Below, piece after piece: positions 1-7,705 of a DNA stretch of 49,889 bases. Source of the stretch: Candidatus Aegiribacteria sp. (lineage in GTDB: Bacteria > Fermentibacterota > Fermentibacteria > Fermentibacterales > JCC-6); NCBI GenBank assembly GCA_021108435.1, contig JAIOQY010000134.1, positions 1 through 49,889 on the forward strand, given 5' to 3'. Position 1 is the stretch's first letter. The number at the start of each line of letters is the position of its first letter. The notes below the pieces were generated by a model. The model ran no database searches and was not told the DNA's origin. It saw only the letters and a program-made list of their open reading frames with translations. The position numbers and the translations under genes were made by a program.

Positions 1-176
1 TAATGATAATCCATGAGACTATGCTAAAATGAAACAGCATTCGCAAATAAACAGATGTATTGAATCAATAAGAGTATGGCTGATAATCCATTGTGGTGAT
101 GTGGCTGCACTGACTAAACGGTCTTTATGAATTCACAGAGAAATATGGGATAATCTGTTCCGTCCGGTCCGGTTCA
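1..176. other. Left-edge non-coding stretch
   Basis: I see no convincing gene, RNA or promoter here. The stretch lies downstream of the minus-strand gene that ends at 215. The short string ATAATCCAT occurs twice, which may be chance. It ends where the 38-base dispersed repeat begins. Confidence 0.4.
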
Positions 177-214
177 ATTGATAAATGTTTAAATGTCAGG
201 CCCGGCCCCGTTTT
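177..214 (-). repeat. 38-base dispersed repeat, copy 1
   Basis: A 38-base stretch is repeated at 1897-1934 in the same orientation with a single mismatch (G200 versus A1920). Read on the minus strand it begins with AAAACGGGGCCGGG and ends with an AT-rich tail. It abuts the TGA stop (215-217) of the minus-strand SUMF-TPR gene. A GC-rich head with an AT-rich tail, placed at gene 3' ends, resembles REP-like repeats mobilised by Y1 (RAYT) transposases. That assignment is inference, and no transposase gene is in the window. Confidence 0.75.
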
Positions 215-1678
215 TCACAGTTGGGCAGCCCGGATGCTGTCTGATTCTGCCTGTTCAAGGTTCCCCAGCTCACGGTATATCTGGCTTCTCACCATATATG
301 CTTCGCCATATTCGGGATTCCGTTCAATGGCAGAGGACATATCCTCGATGGCTCTGTCGTATTGCTCGTTTATGGCATACGCTGATCCCCTTGCGTAGTA
401 GGCTGTGGGAGAGCCGGGATTGTGTACGATTGCCCTGTTGAGATCGGATATCGCCTCATCGAGATTGTCCAGGAAAACGTGTGCTAAACCTCTCTGGAAA
501 TAAATCCCCGGGTAATCGGGGTCGAGTTCTACGACAGTGTTGAAAACCTTTAGAGATTGCTGGTCTTTGCCTGCGTCCGCAAAAACAACACCCATCATCT
601 GGTATGAGCCTGCGTTATCCGGATCGAGTTCAAGGGCTCTGTAAAAATTGGAGAAAGCCTGCTCAGTCTGCCCGTTCCCGTGACGGAATAATCCTCTGTA
701 GAGAAGTGCGTCTATCATGGTGGGATCAAGCTTCAGCGCCCTTCCAAGAAGCTCGATGCCCTCCAGCTCTGATTCGGCATCAATACTGTCTACTCCCGCA
801 TGGAAAAGCAGAACGGAATAGTTCTCGCTGGTTCTTGGAACTCTGACCACACGGAATCCGACACAGGTTGACCAGAGGTCAGGAGACAAACTGCTGCGGA
901 TTCCCGACCTGCAGCCGTTCAGGCTGGTCAGCCAGCTTCCCCCTCGATGTACCCGCCGAAAGTTCATCGCATGGGGCCACTGATCATCGCATGGATAGAG
1001 GAACGGGCTTCCATCCGGTGGAAGATAATCGTAATCAGAGGAGTAACGGTCGAAGCACCATTCGGAAACATTGCCCGCCATGTCGAAAAGCCCCCAGGAA
1101 TTGGCTTCAAGCGAAGCTACCTCACTTGTACCGGATCCAGAGGCAGGAGTTTCTACCCGGATCTGACCGGGTTCATTAACTCTGTAGCAGCAGTAACTGC
1201 TTGCAAGGCTGTCTTGATCGGAATCTCCCCAGAAGAAATCGGTATCGCTTCCCGATCTGCAGGCGTACTCCCATTCCGCTTCACCCGGCAGCCTGTAAAT
1301 GTAACTGGAGTCCAGCGCATTCAATCTATTGATGAATCTTCTGCAATCAAACCAGGATACCGCGTAGACAGGATGATCCGAGCCTTTACCGTACAGACCT
1401 GTCCAGAGGAATGGTATACTGCTTTCCTCAGAACCCATCAGTTCTTTCCACATGCCCTGAGTTACCTCTGTTGACATTATCTCGAAGGAATCGATTTGAA
1501 TAACTCTCTGCGGAACTTCATTAAAGCGTTCACTGCATGAAGTATCTGAACCGATCAGGAAATCTCCTGCGGGTATTGAGACGAAGAGCATTTCCTCCAG
1601 GGGCCCCTCTGAAGTTGCGTTTGTTTCAGAACTCCTTGCTGCCATACAGACCATGAGAATTGTTATGAGCGTTTTCAT
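215..1678 (-). CDS. Secreted SUMF1/FGE-sulfatase-domain protein with C-terminal TPR repeats
   Basis: This is a 487-residue protein. It has an N-terminal signal peptide (about residues 1-18), a SUMF1/formylglycine-generating-enzyme fold (about 30-285), and five or six tetratricopeptide repeats (about 300-487). SUMF signatures are visible: RLPGEAEWEYACR near 129-141, MAGNVSEW near 200-207, GGSW near 246 and GFRVVR near 274. Many SUMF-fold proteins are not sulfatase activators. The cysteine pair of true formylglycine-generating enzymes is not evident, so catalysis is uncertain. The TPRs suggest protein-protein interaction in the cell envelope. GTG codons at 1687 and 1684 also open the frame. I prefer ATG 1678 because AGGTGGTG lies just upstream of it. 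A TATAAT-like -10 (1706-1711) could drive it. The stop directly touches the dispersed repeat. Confidence 0.85.
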   Translation of the reverse strand: MKTLITILMVCMAARSSETNATSEGPLEEMLFVSIPAGDFLIGSDTSCSERFNEVPQRVIQIDSFEIMSTEVTQGMWKELMGSEESSIPFLWTGLYGKGSDHPVYAVSWFDCRRFINRLNALDSSYIYRLPGEAEWEYACRSGSDTDFFWGDSDQDSLASSYCCYRVNEPGQIRVETPASGSGTSEVASLEANSWGLFDMAGNVSEWCFDRYSSDYDYLPPDGSPFLYPCDDQWPHAMNFRRVHRGGSWLTSLNGCRSGIRSSLSPDLWSTCVGFRVVRVPRTSENYSVLLFHAGVDSIDAESELEGIELLGRALKLDPTMIDALLYRGLFRHGNGQTEQAFSNFYRALELDPDNAGSYQMMGVVFADAGKDQQSLKVFNTVVELDPDYPGIYFQRGLAHVFLDNLDEAISDLNRAIVHNPGSPTAYYARGSAYAINEQYDRAIEDMSSAIERNPEYGEAYMVRSQIYRELGNLEQAESDSIRAAQL

Positions 1679-1705
1679 ATTCACCACCTATAAATAATAT
1701 TATTC

Positions 1706-1711
1706 ATTATA
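1706..1711 (-). promoter_or_regulatory. Possible -10 box for the SUMF-TPR gene
   Basis: The minus strand reads TATAAT about 28 bases upstream of the preferred ATG at 1678. No good -35 sits 16-18 bases further upstream, and the surroundings are very AT-rich. This is therefore only a candidate. Confidence 0.3.
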
Positions 1712-1896
1712 TGCATGATAAACAGCAATATAACTTAATGCTATTATAATGAGTGAGTATTCAGCTGGAGTAGTGGGAGTATCTTTTTAAATCGATCGGG
1801 AGTGGCTCAATGTGGAGGAATGCAAGCTTGTATAGGACTGGAATCTGATTGTGCCTTACGATTCAAATGGAGTCGAGCCTGAAGAAGCAGTACTAT

Positions 1897-1934
1897 ATTG
1901 ATAAATGTTTAAATGTCAGACCCGGCCCCGTTTT
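1897..1934 (-). repeat. 38-base dispersed repeat, copy 2, inside the end of a PAS gene
   Basis: This matches the copy at 177-214 in 37 of 38 bases, same orientation. The neighbouring minus-strand gene runs into it. Its last seven codons (NGAGSDI) and its TAA stop (1909-1911) are repeat sequence. The repeat therefore supplies the protein's C-terminus, which points to insertion into, or a deletion junction at, that gene. Confidence 0.8.
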
Positions 1935-3396
1935 GTTTAAATTTGTCCTCAAGGTGCTTATACTCAGTGATATCATTAAAACTTTCCAGGCCTCCGATTA
2001 TTTTTCCGTTTGAGTCTCTAAGAACATCAATATTCTTCGATAGTATGATATCCCTGCCATTGAGATGCACTGTACATTCCTTGCGGTAGACCGGTTTGTC
2101 CACTGTTTTCGAGAAAAGCACGCATTCTTCTTTGCATGTATCACAGTTCAATGCTTCAAGGCAGTACTTTCCTATTACCTCCCGCTTATTCAATCCTGTT
2201 ATGTCTTCAGCCACTTCGTTCCAGGAAGTTATCCGCCTGTTCAAATCCACAGTAAATAGACCGCATGGCATCGTTCGAAGCAGCAGATGTGACCACTTTT
2301 CACTGTCCCGAAGTGCTTTCTCAGTCTTTTTTCGACTGGTTGTATCATGACCCTGAGCTATTGTTGCTTTGATGTTCACGCCGTCATCCTCGTAGATGTT
2401 CGCCGAGTTCCAGATCACGAATTTCACACTTCCATCGCTATGGAGAATTGGTATATCAACCGCTTCCCAGAATCGCCCCCTCAGAGTAGATCCGATCTTT
2501 TTCATTGAATCATTCCGGCTCTCCTCGGGGAATAGTATGGAAAGTTTTTGTCCGATAACCTTGTCTGATTTGCGACCTGCAAGAAGTTCAAAGGCGTGAT
2601 TGAATCTTGTTATGATGAAATTCGGGTCCCAGACTATTATCGGAGCGTTGGCGTAATAGATGAGGTTTTCCAGGTAAGAGCTTGTATTAACGAGTTCTTC
2701 CTGTGTATGCTTGAGATCGCTTATATCGATTAAGGTCAGTATCGTTTTTTCGGTATTTCCTTCCGAGTCATTTATGAACGACACGCCAAAAAGTACAGTT
2801 ATTACTTTTCCATCTCTGGATTTGATCGTAATCGGAACAGGTTTGGGAACTTCACAGCTGATAGCTGTTTTGATAACTTCGAAGGCAAGTGATCTGTCAT
2901 CCGGAATAGACAGCTTCTTGCCCATCTCTATCATTTCTTTCCCGAGAAGCTCGCTCATTTCATAGCCGACCATATTAATAAAAGTCTGGTTGATGAAGAA
3001 CACTCTGCCGTTCCGATCGAGCATGAGAAGCCCGGCGTCCATAGATTTGACTGTATTCGCCACTGTCGCAAGTCGTTCCTGTTCTGCTCTCTTCTTTTTA
3101 TCTATACTGCTTTTAAGAAGCAGAAGGATAAAAATACCAAACCCGAGAATAAAAATCGTCTCGATTGCCGCTTCGCTCAAGTTGACAGGGGTTTGAGGTG
3201 CGCCAAGAATGTAATAAGGAATATCCAGTATTTCATTCAGCCACAGAAATGCAATAATTACAATGATAGCCAGGGTAACGATGGACAGGATTCCGAAGGA
3301 ATGAGGATTCTTTTCTGAAAGAGTTTTTCCTTTTAGCTTCTTCAAGGACTTATCAGATTCCTTACCAGGCTGCTGTGAATTCGTAGTTATTCTCAT
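1909..3396 (-). CDS. Membrane multi-PAS sensor lacking an output domain, probably truncated
   Basis: A 495-residue protein with two predicted membrane helices (about 35-55 and 77-96). Three PAS domains follow at about 113-232, 240-355 and 365-485. The third carries a cysteine-rich insert (CLEALNCDTCKEEC), a pattern often seen in PAS domains placed before sigma-54 activator or kinase modules. After the usual post-PAS linker (ITEYKHLEDKFK) the protein stops. The final seven residues and stop lie inside a dispersed repeat (1897-1934). In related proteins a histidine kinase, AAA+ or cyclase domain would follow, so this looks like a sensor that lost its output domain. It may be a pseudogene or may act by dimerising with another protein. 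The start ATG (3394-3396) gives a basic cytoplasmic N-terminus. Confidence 0.75.
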   Translation of the reverse strand: MRITTNSQQPGKESDKSLKKLKGKTLSEKNPHSFGILSIVTLAIIVIIAFLWLNEILDIPYYILGAPQTPVNLSEAAIETIFILGFGIFILLLLKSSIDKKKRAEQERLATVANTVKSMDAGLLMLDRNGRVFFINQTFINMVGYEMSELLGKEMIEMGKKLSIPDDRSLAFEVIKTAISCEVPKPVPITIKSRDGKVITVLFGVSFINDSEGNTEKTILTLIDISDLKHTQEELVNTSSYLENLIYYANAPIIVWDPNFIITRFNHAFELLAGRKSDKVIGQKLSILFPEESRNDSMKKIGSTLRGRFWEAVDIPILHSDGSVKFVIWNSANIYEDDGVNIKATIAQGHDTTSRKKTEKALRDSEKWSHLLLRTMPCGLFTVDLNRRITSWNEVAEDITGLNKREVIGKYCLEALNCDTCKEECVLFSKTVDKPVYRKECTVHLNGRDIILSKNIDVLRDSNGKIIGGLESFNDITEYKHLEDKFKQNGAGSDI

Positions 3397-3709
3397 GCAA
3401 TATCCTGTTCATAGAAGTGCCCGGTGCTATCAGGAAACCGGATTTCATCATATTGACAACACAACCCCGGGAACACATCTCAACCTTCTAACTAACCGCA
3501 AATCTTTACTATAAGTGACAATACAGGGGACAGACATGTCCTGTCAATTCCATGATTATCTGGTGAGATATGCGGAATAGTACCTGCACAAGACGGGATA
3601 CTCTTCTGCACCCGGGGTAAGTTATTGTATCTTCGTGCGGGAAGGAAAAAACCAATCGCTTTTTCGAGTATTATCCAATCAGGATTGAACGGCACGGAGG
3701 ATTCTTTTA
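3397..3709. other. Divergent intergenic region with a small palindromic repeat
   Basis: These 313 bases separate the minus-strand PAS gene from the plus-strand Gp37/Gp68-like gene, so promoters for both should lie here. I could not fix either one. The clearest structure is a short imperfect palindrome at 3528-3545 (GGACA/TGTCC and overlapping GACAG/CTGTC), preceded by AATACAGGGG. It resembles the tip of a REP-like element. No additional gene is supported. Confidence 0.5.
3528..3545. repeat. Short palindrome, possible REP-type remnant
   Basis: GGACA at 3528-3532 can pair with TGTCC at 3537-3541. Alternatively GACAG at 3529-3533 can pair with CTGTC at 3541-3545. It is isolated in non-coding DNA and may be an old REP-like remnant or a weak operator. 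Confidence 0.4.
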
Positions 3710-4444
3710 GTGACGGTTCTGCGAAGTGAATGGAAGCATGAGATCTGGAACCCCGTAACCGGGTGCAGCCCGGTGAGCGAGGGGTGCGAGCACTGCTATG
3801 CAAGAGGTATTGCCCTGAAGCTTCAGGATATGGGTGTTTTGAAGTACAGAGAGGGTTTCTCAGTGGCGGTCCATGAGGATGCTCTTGGGATACCGTCAGG
3901 GTGGAAGAAACCGCGGCTTGTTTTCGTTACCTCCATGGGTGATCTGATGCACCCTGATGTGCCGGATGATTTTGTACTGCGGGTTTTTGATGTTATGCGG
4001 TGCTGCGACAGGCATGTTTTTCAACTTTTAACGAAGCGTCCCGAGCGAATGGCTGAGCTATCGGGGAGGATATCCTGGCCCGGGAACGTATGGGCAGGGG
4101 CGACAGTGGAGAACAGGGGCGTGTACCATCGCCTGGAGAGCCTTTGCAGAGTAGATGCTGTGATGCGTTTCGTATCATTCGAACCTCTGCTCTCGGATGT
4201 TCGTGATGTTGATCTTAAAGGTATTCACTGGGCTGCGGTTGGCGGTGAGTCCGGGCCTGATGCGAGACCGATGAAGATCGAGTGGGTTCGAGTTCTGCGG
4301 GACATGTGCATTGCCGGGGGGATAGCCTTTTACTTCAAGCAGTGGGGCGGGGAAAACCAGTACTCCGGGGGAAGAACGCTGGACGGCAGGATATGGGACG
4401 AGATGCCTGAGCCTTCGGGGCAGTTGAGGTTGAAAGGTTTATAG
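3710..4444 (+). CDS. Phage Gp37/Gp68-like (DUF5131) family protein
   Basis: A 244-residue protein. Its N-terminus reads WNPVTGCSPVSEGCEHCYA, giving a C-x6-C-x2-C cluster near residues 18-28 that is diagnostic of the Gp37/Gp68 (DUF5131) family. Further family signatures are VFVTSMGDLMHPDV, LLTKRPERM, SFEPLL and the C-terminal FYFKQWGG. The family is found in phages and scattered in bacterial chromosomes, and the cysteine cluster suggests a metal or iron-sulfur centre. Its biochemical role is not settled, so I assign none. The start is GTG at 3710 with GGAGG about ten bases upstream. There are no phage neighbours, so it is probably an isolated acquired gene. It is convergent with the next gene. 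Confidence 0.88.
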   Translation: MTVLRSEWKHEIWNPVTGCSPVSEGCEHCYARGIALKLQDMGVLKYREGFSVAVHEDALGIPSGWKKPRLVFVTSMGDLMHPDVPDDFVLRVFDVMRCCDRHVFQLLTKRPERMAELSGRISWPGNVWAGATVENRGVYHRLESLCRVDAVMRFVSFEPLLSDVRDVDLKGIHWAAVGGESGPDARPMKIEWVRVLRDMCIAGGIAFYFKQWGGENQYSGGRTLDGRIWDEMPEPSGQLRLKGL

Positions 4445-4453
4445 CCTTCATAG

Positions 4454-4507
4454 TAGCACATGCCTGATTAAGTCATATGGAATCAATAAAGAAAATAGTA
4501 TGTGCTA
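4454..4507. repeat. Inverted repeat between convergent genes
   Basis: TAGCACAT (4454-4461) and ATGTGCTA (4500-4507) are perfect 8-base complements, 38 bases apart. A second small hairpin (AGCAA/TTGCT) follows. Neither has a T-tract, so intrinsic termination is doubtful. Both lie between the convergent genes ending at 4444 and 4621 and may act as a processing or termination structure. Confidence 0.4.
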
Positions 4508-4620
4508 ATATAGCAACACCAAATTGCTGTGCTATCTTGACAACACTTACATTTCAGTGGAGGAGCCTGGAGAAGCTATATCTCGATGAAAGACTGCCTG
4601 GCAATTGAAGAAATCCCGGT

Positions 4621-5493
4621 TTACAATAAGCCTGCCTTGATCGAACCCCAGGTGCAGCGGTCAAGCGCTGTCCCGATAATGAACGTGAATTCAACGATAT
4701 TGTAACCGCTGCCGATTGCTTTGTAGCTCCAGAAGATGCTGTTGCGGGAGGAACTGTAACCGAGGCCGGAGGATTTGTACAGGTCATCAGCGGGACAGAG
4801 TGCAGAGCCGAGGAACGAAAGGACTGAACCATCCCAGCTGTAGAAATAGATATTTCCCGCATCCCAGGAAGTTACAGCTATTCCTGTGTCACTTGCATAT
4901 GGGAATGTTGTTATACCGCTCATGAGTGATGATGATGGAACTTCGGGAGTGGAGAGTGTTTCCGAACTGCCGCCGGGCTGGAATCGTATGATGCCGCCTG
5001 ATCGCATTGCTATCCAGTAATTGGTGCCGTCAAAATCCATCCCTCTGCCCATATCACCTGAGGGATCAGCAACAGTACTCCATGTTCCGAAATCATCTTC
5101 AGTGCAGTAGAGGACTGAATCGTAAATGTCGCTGGTATACCAGGCAGGAGAGGAGGTTGAGTTGTTCCAGGCTATTCCGGTGCAGAATTGATTGCCGGAG
5201 TCAAGATCAATGCCGGGGCCGGCTGATCCTCCGATTATCGGGTCAAGACTGTGAATCTTATCAGCAAGGTAATCGACAAACATGACGGTCGCATTACCGC
5301 CGTCCTCATAGATATCTATTCCGAAAGCATATCCTGTCCAGGAGATTTCCCATTCGTTGACCACTGTGAGCGTGATGGTGTTGTCGAATTCCGGATGTGA
5401 AGTGTATGCCCTTGCAGGTATTTCAGAGCATAGGTCACTGGACGCATAAGCAAGGCATGGAATCAGTATCATTAGAAAATATGTCTTCTTCAA
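4621..5493 (-). CDS. Secreted protein of unknown function, propeller-like
   Basis: A 290-residue protein with a short signal peptide (about 1-18). The mature region is rich in Gly, Ser, Asp and aromatic residues, with recurring turns such as GMDFDGTNYW and GIAVTSWDAGN about 45-60 residues apart. This suggests a beta-propeller or similar all-beta fold. No enzyme motif is visible. The protein ends in a compact TWGSIKAGLL tail. The start is TTG at 5493, supported by a strong AGGAGG (5501-5506 on the minus strand) seven bases upstream. I do not recognise the family. The context, downstream of an ABC-F gene on the same strand, gives no functional hint. Confidence 0.7.
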   Translation of the reverse strand: MKKTYFLMILIPCLAYASSDLCSEIPARAYTSHPEFDNTITLTVVNEWEISWTGYAFGIDIYEDGGNATVMFVDYLADKIHSLDPIIGGSAGPGIDLDSGNQFCTGIAWNNSTSSPAWYTSDIYDSVLYCTEDDFGTWSTVADPSGDMGRGMDFDGTNYWIAMRSGGIIRFQPGGSSETLSTPEVPSSSLMSGITTFPYASDTGIAVTSWDAGNIYFYSWDGSVLSFLGSALCPADDLYKSSGLGYSSSRNSIFWSYKAIGSGYNIVEFTFIIGTALDRCTWGSIKAGLL

Positions 5494-5588
5494 AGCAGAA
5501 CCTCCTGAAGATCATTCATCGATTTAATTATGGATTATCGGCAGTACAAGTATATAATTGTAACACTTATATATAATAAATGTGTTCG

Positions 5589-7082
5589 TTATTGTACACT
5601 GACAGACAGTTTTCTGTCTCTGATATTCCACTGAATATCAGTTGTACTATTTAAGAATACTCTGTCATGGCTTACCAGCACCAGCGCGCCTACGTAATCG
5701 TTAAGCGCTTTCTCCAGACATTCTATCGAAGGAAGATCCATGTGGTTCGTAGGTTCGTCCATTATCACGAGCCAGGGTGTCTTCGAAAGCCCAAGCGCCA
5801 GCAGGAGTTTTCTGGATTCCCCAGGGCTTGGCACCGCGGAACTGAGCAGCCTTTCAGGATCGCTTCCAAGCCTTCTTACAATGGTCATTACATGCCCGAG
5901 TTCACTGCGGGAGAGTTCTTTTGCCTCTGTAAGGCAGTGGCTGCACTCATCCGCCGTGATCTCCTGCGGGATCCAGATGATTTTCTCCTCCGGGCAGTTC
6001 AGTTCTGATCTGAGATGGTTCAGAAGTGTGGTTTTTCCCGTTCCATTCCCGCCTGTCAGCGCTATTCTGTCTTCGGATTGAATTACAATCTGCGGATACG
6101 AGAGGATTGCCTCGCCCAGCTGGATATTTCCCCCGGGAAGATCAAGAAGGCAGTTTCTGGTAGAGCCCTCGCCAGACATTTCAACACCGGTGCCGTATAT
6201 CTTTCTGCACGTGATTGATTCCACTTTTTCTTTTGCTCTTTCCGCCCTTGCTGTCGCCTCTCTGCTTCTCTGACCGGCATTCTGGACTCTGCTGGTATAT
6301 TGGGATGGACCATCGTAATTGTACTTGCAGATATCCTTGAAGGATATCCGCTTCCCTGAGAGGTGGGCCTGTACCGTCCTGGCCTGTATCATCTTTCTCC
6401 TGGCGTCCCGCTTCAGCTGATGGTGTTTGGCTTTCGCCTCTACTCTTCTTTTCGAAAGGTGGTTCTGTTTCAAGCGGTCTGCTATGACGGCTGAGGTGTA
6501 GCCTGTTCGGTAAAGCTCTATGCCATCGGGAAAGAACAGGGCGCAGGATGAACAAAGTTCATCCATGGCATGTCTGTCATGACTTACCAGAAGGCCGCAG
6601 CCACGGTATTCCCTCATTGAATTTATCAGAAGGGACCTGCCGTCTGTATCAAGATGGTTGAAAGGCTCGTCCAGGGCCAGAACAGCAGGCCGGGTCCATA
6701 TTGCCGCTGTGATCTGAAGGCGCTTTCGCTCGCCATGTGATAATGTATTCCACCTGTCTCCCCAGTCATCTCCGATCTTATTAATGTCCCTCAGTCTGAT
6801 GGACTCCGAAGACCAGTCGAGGAGGAATTCATCGAGGTAGGGAGGAGGATGATCCGTTCTCTGCGGACAGTAGACGGCAGTCCCGGAAGAAACAACTGTG
6901 CCTTCGTCCGGCGTAAGGAGACCCGTTGCGAGTTTCAGCACTGTAGTTTTACCGCAGCCGTTGGCTCCCGCGAAAGCGGTCCAGCCCGAGTCGAGGTTCA
7001 TGGAGACAGCGGTAACCGCCTGTTGAGTGGAACCGGGATATGTATAGGAAACATCACTGAAACGCAGATATGTATGATACAT
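5589..7082 (-). CDS. ABC-F family ATP-binding protein
   Basis: A 497-residue protein with two fused ABC ATPase domains and no membrane segment. Walker A motifs are GANGCGKTT (about 39-47) and GGNGTGKTT (about 344). Walker B regions are LALDEPFNHLD and LVIMDEPTNHMD. The signature loops are the variants LSHGE and PSPGE. Between the domains (about 200-310) lies a long, highly basic helical linker, the feature by which ABC-F proteins reach into the ribosome. Family members either regulate translation or protect ribosomes from antibiotics bound at the peptidyl-transferase centre. Sequence alone does not say which applies. The ATG at 7082 follows AAAGGA, which is part of a hairpin (see leader), suggesting translational control. 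A protection role is therefore plausible but unproven. Confidence 0.92.
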   Translation of the reverse strand: MYHTYLRFSDVSYTYPGSTQQAVTAVSMNLDSGWTAFAGANGCGKTTVLKLATGLLTPDEGTVVSSGTAVYCPQRTDHPPPYLDEFLLDWSSESIRLRDINKIGDDWGDRWNTLSHGERKRLQITAAIWTRPAVLALDEPFNHLDTDGRSLLINSMREYRGCGLLVSHDRHAMDELCSSCALFFPDGIELYRTGYTSAVIADRLKQNHLSKRRVEAKAKHHQLKRDARRKMIQARTVQAHLSGKRISFKDICKYNYDGPSQYTSRVQNAGQRSREATARAERAKEKVESITCRKIYGTGVEMSGEGSTRNCLLDLPGGNIQLGEAILSYPQIVIQSEDRIALTGGNGTGKTTLLNHLRSELNCPEEKIIWIPQEITADECSHCLTEAKELSRSELGHVMTIVRRLGSDPERLLSSAVPSPGESRKLLLALGLSKTPWLVIMDEPTNHMDLPSIECLEKALNDYVGALVLVSHDRVFLNSTTDIQWNIRDRKLSVSVQ

Positions 7083-7089
7083 GAAAATC

Positions 7090-7137
7090 CTTTCTGAAAA
7101 ACTGCTTTGCGTTGCTGTTTCAGAAAGAAGTGTTCAT
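7090..7137 (-). promoter_or_regulatory. Leader of the ABC-F gene: 5-codon reading frame and RBS-sequestering hairpin
   Basis: On the minus strand a tiny reading frame, ATG at 7137 to TGA at 7120 (MNTSF), is preceded by GGTGGAG. Its 3' half overlaps one arm of a perfect 10-base inverted repeat, CTTTCTGAAA with TTTCAGAAAG (7118-7127 and 7090-7099). The downstream arm overlaps the AAAGGA ribosome-binding site of the ABC-F gene. Pairing would hide that site, and a ribosome stalled on the leader would expose it. This is the arrangement of translational attenuators of ribosome-targeting resistance genes. The mechanism is inferred. Confidence 0.5.
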
Positions 7138-7305
7138 GCTCCACCGTCCTGTATCGGTTAAATGTATTGTCAGATAATATATCAGTATCCGAATCATGGT
7201 GTCTACACAACAGCTTCAGGTGGTGCGGACTACCTGTATCTGGATTCGTTATTTATTATCGATCAGGCTTGTAGGGAATACTGAAATCTTTTGAAAGGGG
7301 AAATC

Positions 7306-7653
7306 ATGAGCAGAATAGTCGGATCCTGCGGTATTGTCTGTACTGAATGCCCTGCATTCATCGCCTGCAGAACCGATGACCAGGCATTGAGGGAAAAGAC
7401 ATCGATAGAGTGGTCGGAAATGTACGGAGCCCCTATTAAAGCAGCCGATATCAACTGCGTTGGCTGCCTGGCCACTGAAGGTGTGCAGATCAGCCACTGC
7501 GCGGAGTGTGATATCCGGGCATGCAGCCAGCAGACCCATCAGCTATCAAATTGCGGGCTCTGCTCCGAATATCCATGTGATAGAATCGAGAAATTCTTCG
7601 AATTCGTTCCATCCTGCAAAGAAGTCCTCGACGAGATAAGTACTTCAAAATAG
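7306..7653 (+). CDS. DUF3795 cysteine-rich protein
   Basis: A 115-residue cytoplasmic protein with about ten cysteines. They are arranged as GSCGIVCTECPAF near the start, NCVGC centrally, HCAECDIRAC, and NCGLCSEYPC toward the end. This is the DUF3795 pattern, and the cysteines probably bind zinc or another metal. No enzymatic role is established for the family. An in-frame TTG at 7291 exists, but ATG 7306 is preferred because AAAGGGG (7294-7300) lies just ahead of it. It is transcribed divergently from the ABC-F gene. Confidence 0.85.
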   Translation: MSRIVGSCGIVCTECPAFIACRTDDQALREKTSIEWSEMYGAPIKAADINCVGCLATEGVQISHCAECDIRACSQQTHQLSNCGLCSEYPCDRIEKFFEFVPSCKEVLDEISTSK

Positions 7654-7705
7654 ATCACGCCGCAGAAGACAGATGCAGGGTGAATCAGCATGAGAGGCTG
7701 GTCAT

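Noticed and set aside
947-1474. 175-codon plus-strand frame
   Set aside because: Lies antisense inside the SUMF-TPR gene, has no family signature and arises from its codon bias.
1780-1900. Possible decayed protein fragment on the plus strand (WNLIVPYDSNGVEPEEA)
   Set aside because: Two short in-frame pieces are split by a stop. There is no family match or start, so chance is as likely as a relic.
3492-3803. 103-codon minus-strand frame over the divergent intergenic region
   Set aside because: Composition looks random, it overlaps the start of the Gp37/Gp68-like gene, and no ribosome-binding site was seen.
6998-7210. 70-codon minus-strand frame across the ABC-F start
   Set aside because: It overlaps the ABC-F start in another frame and has no motif. 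The MNTSF leader frame explains the region better.
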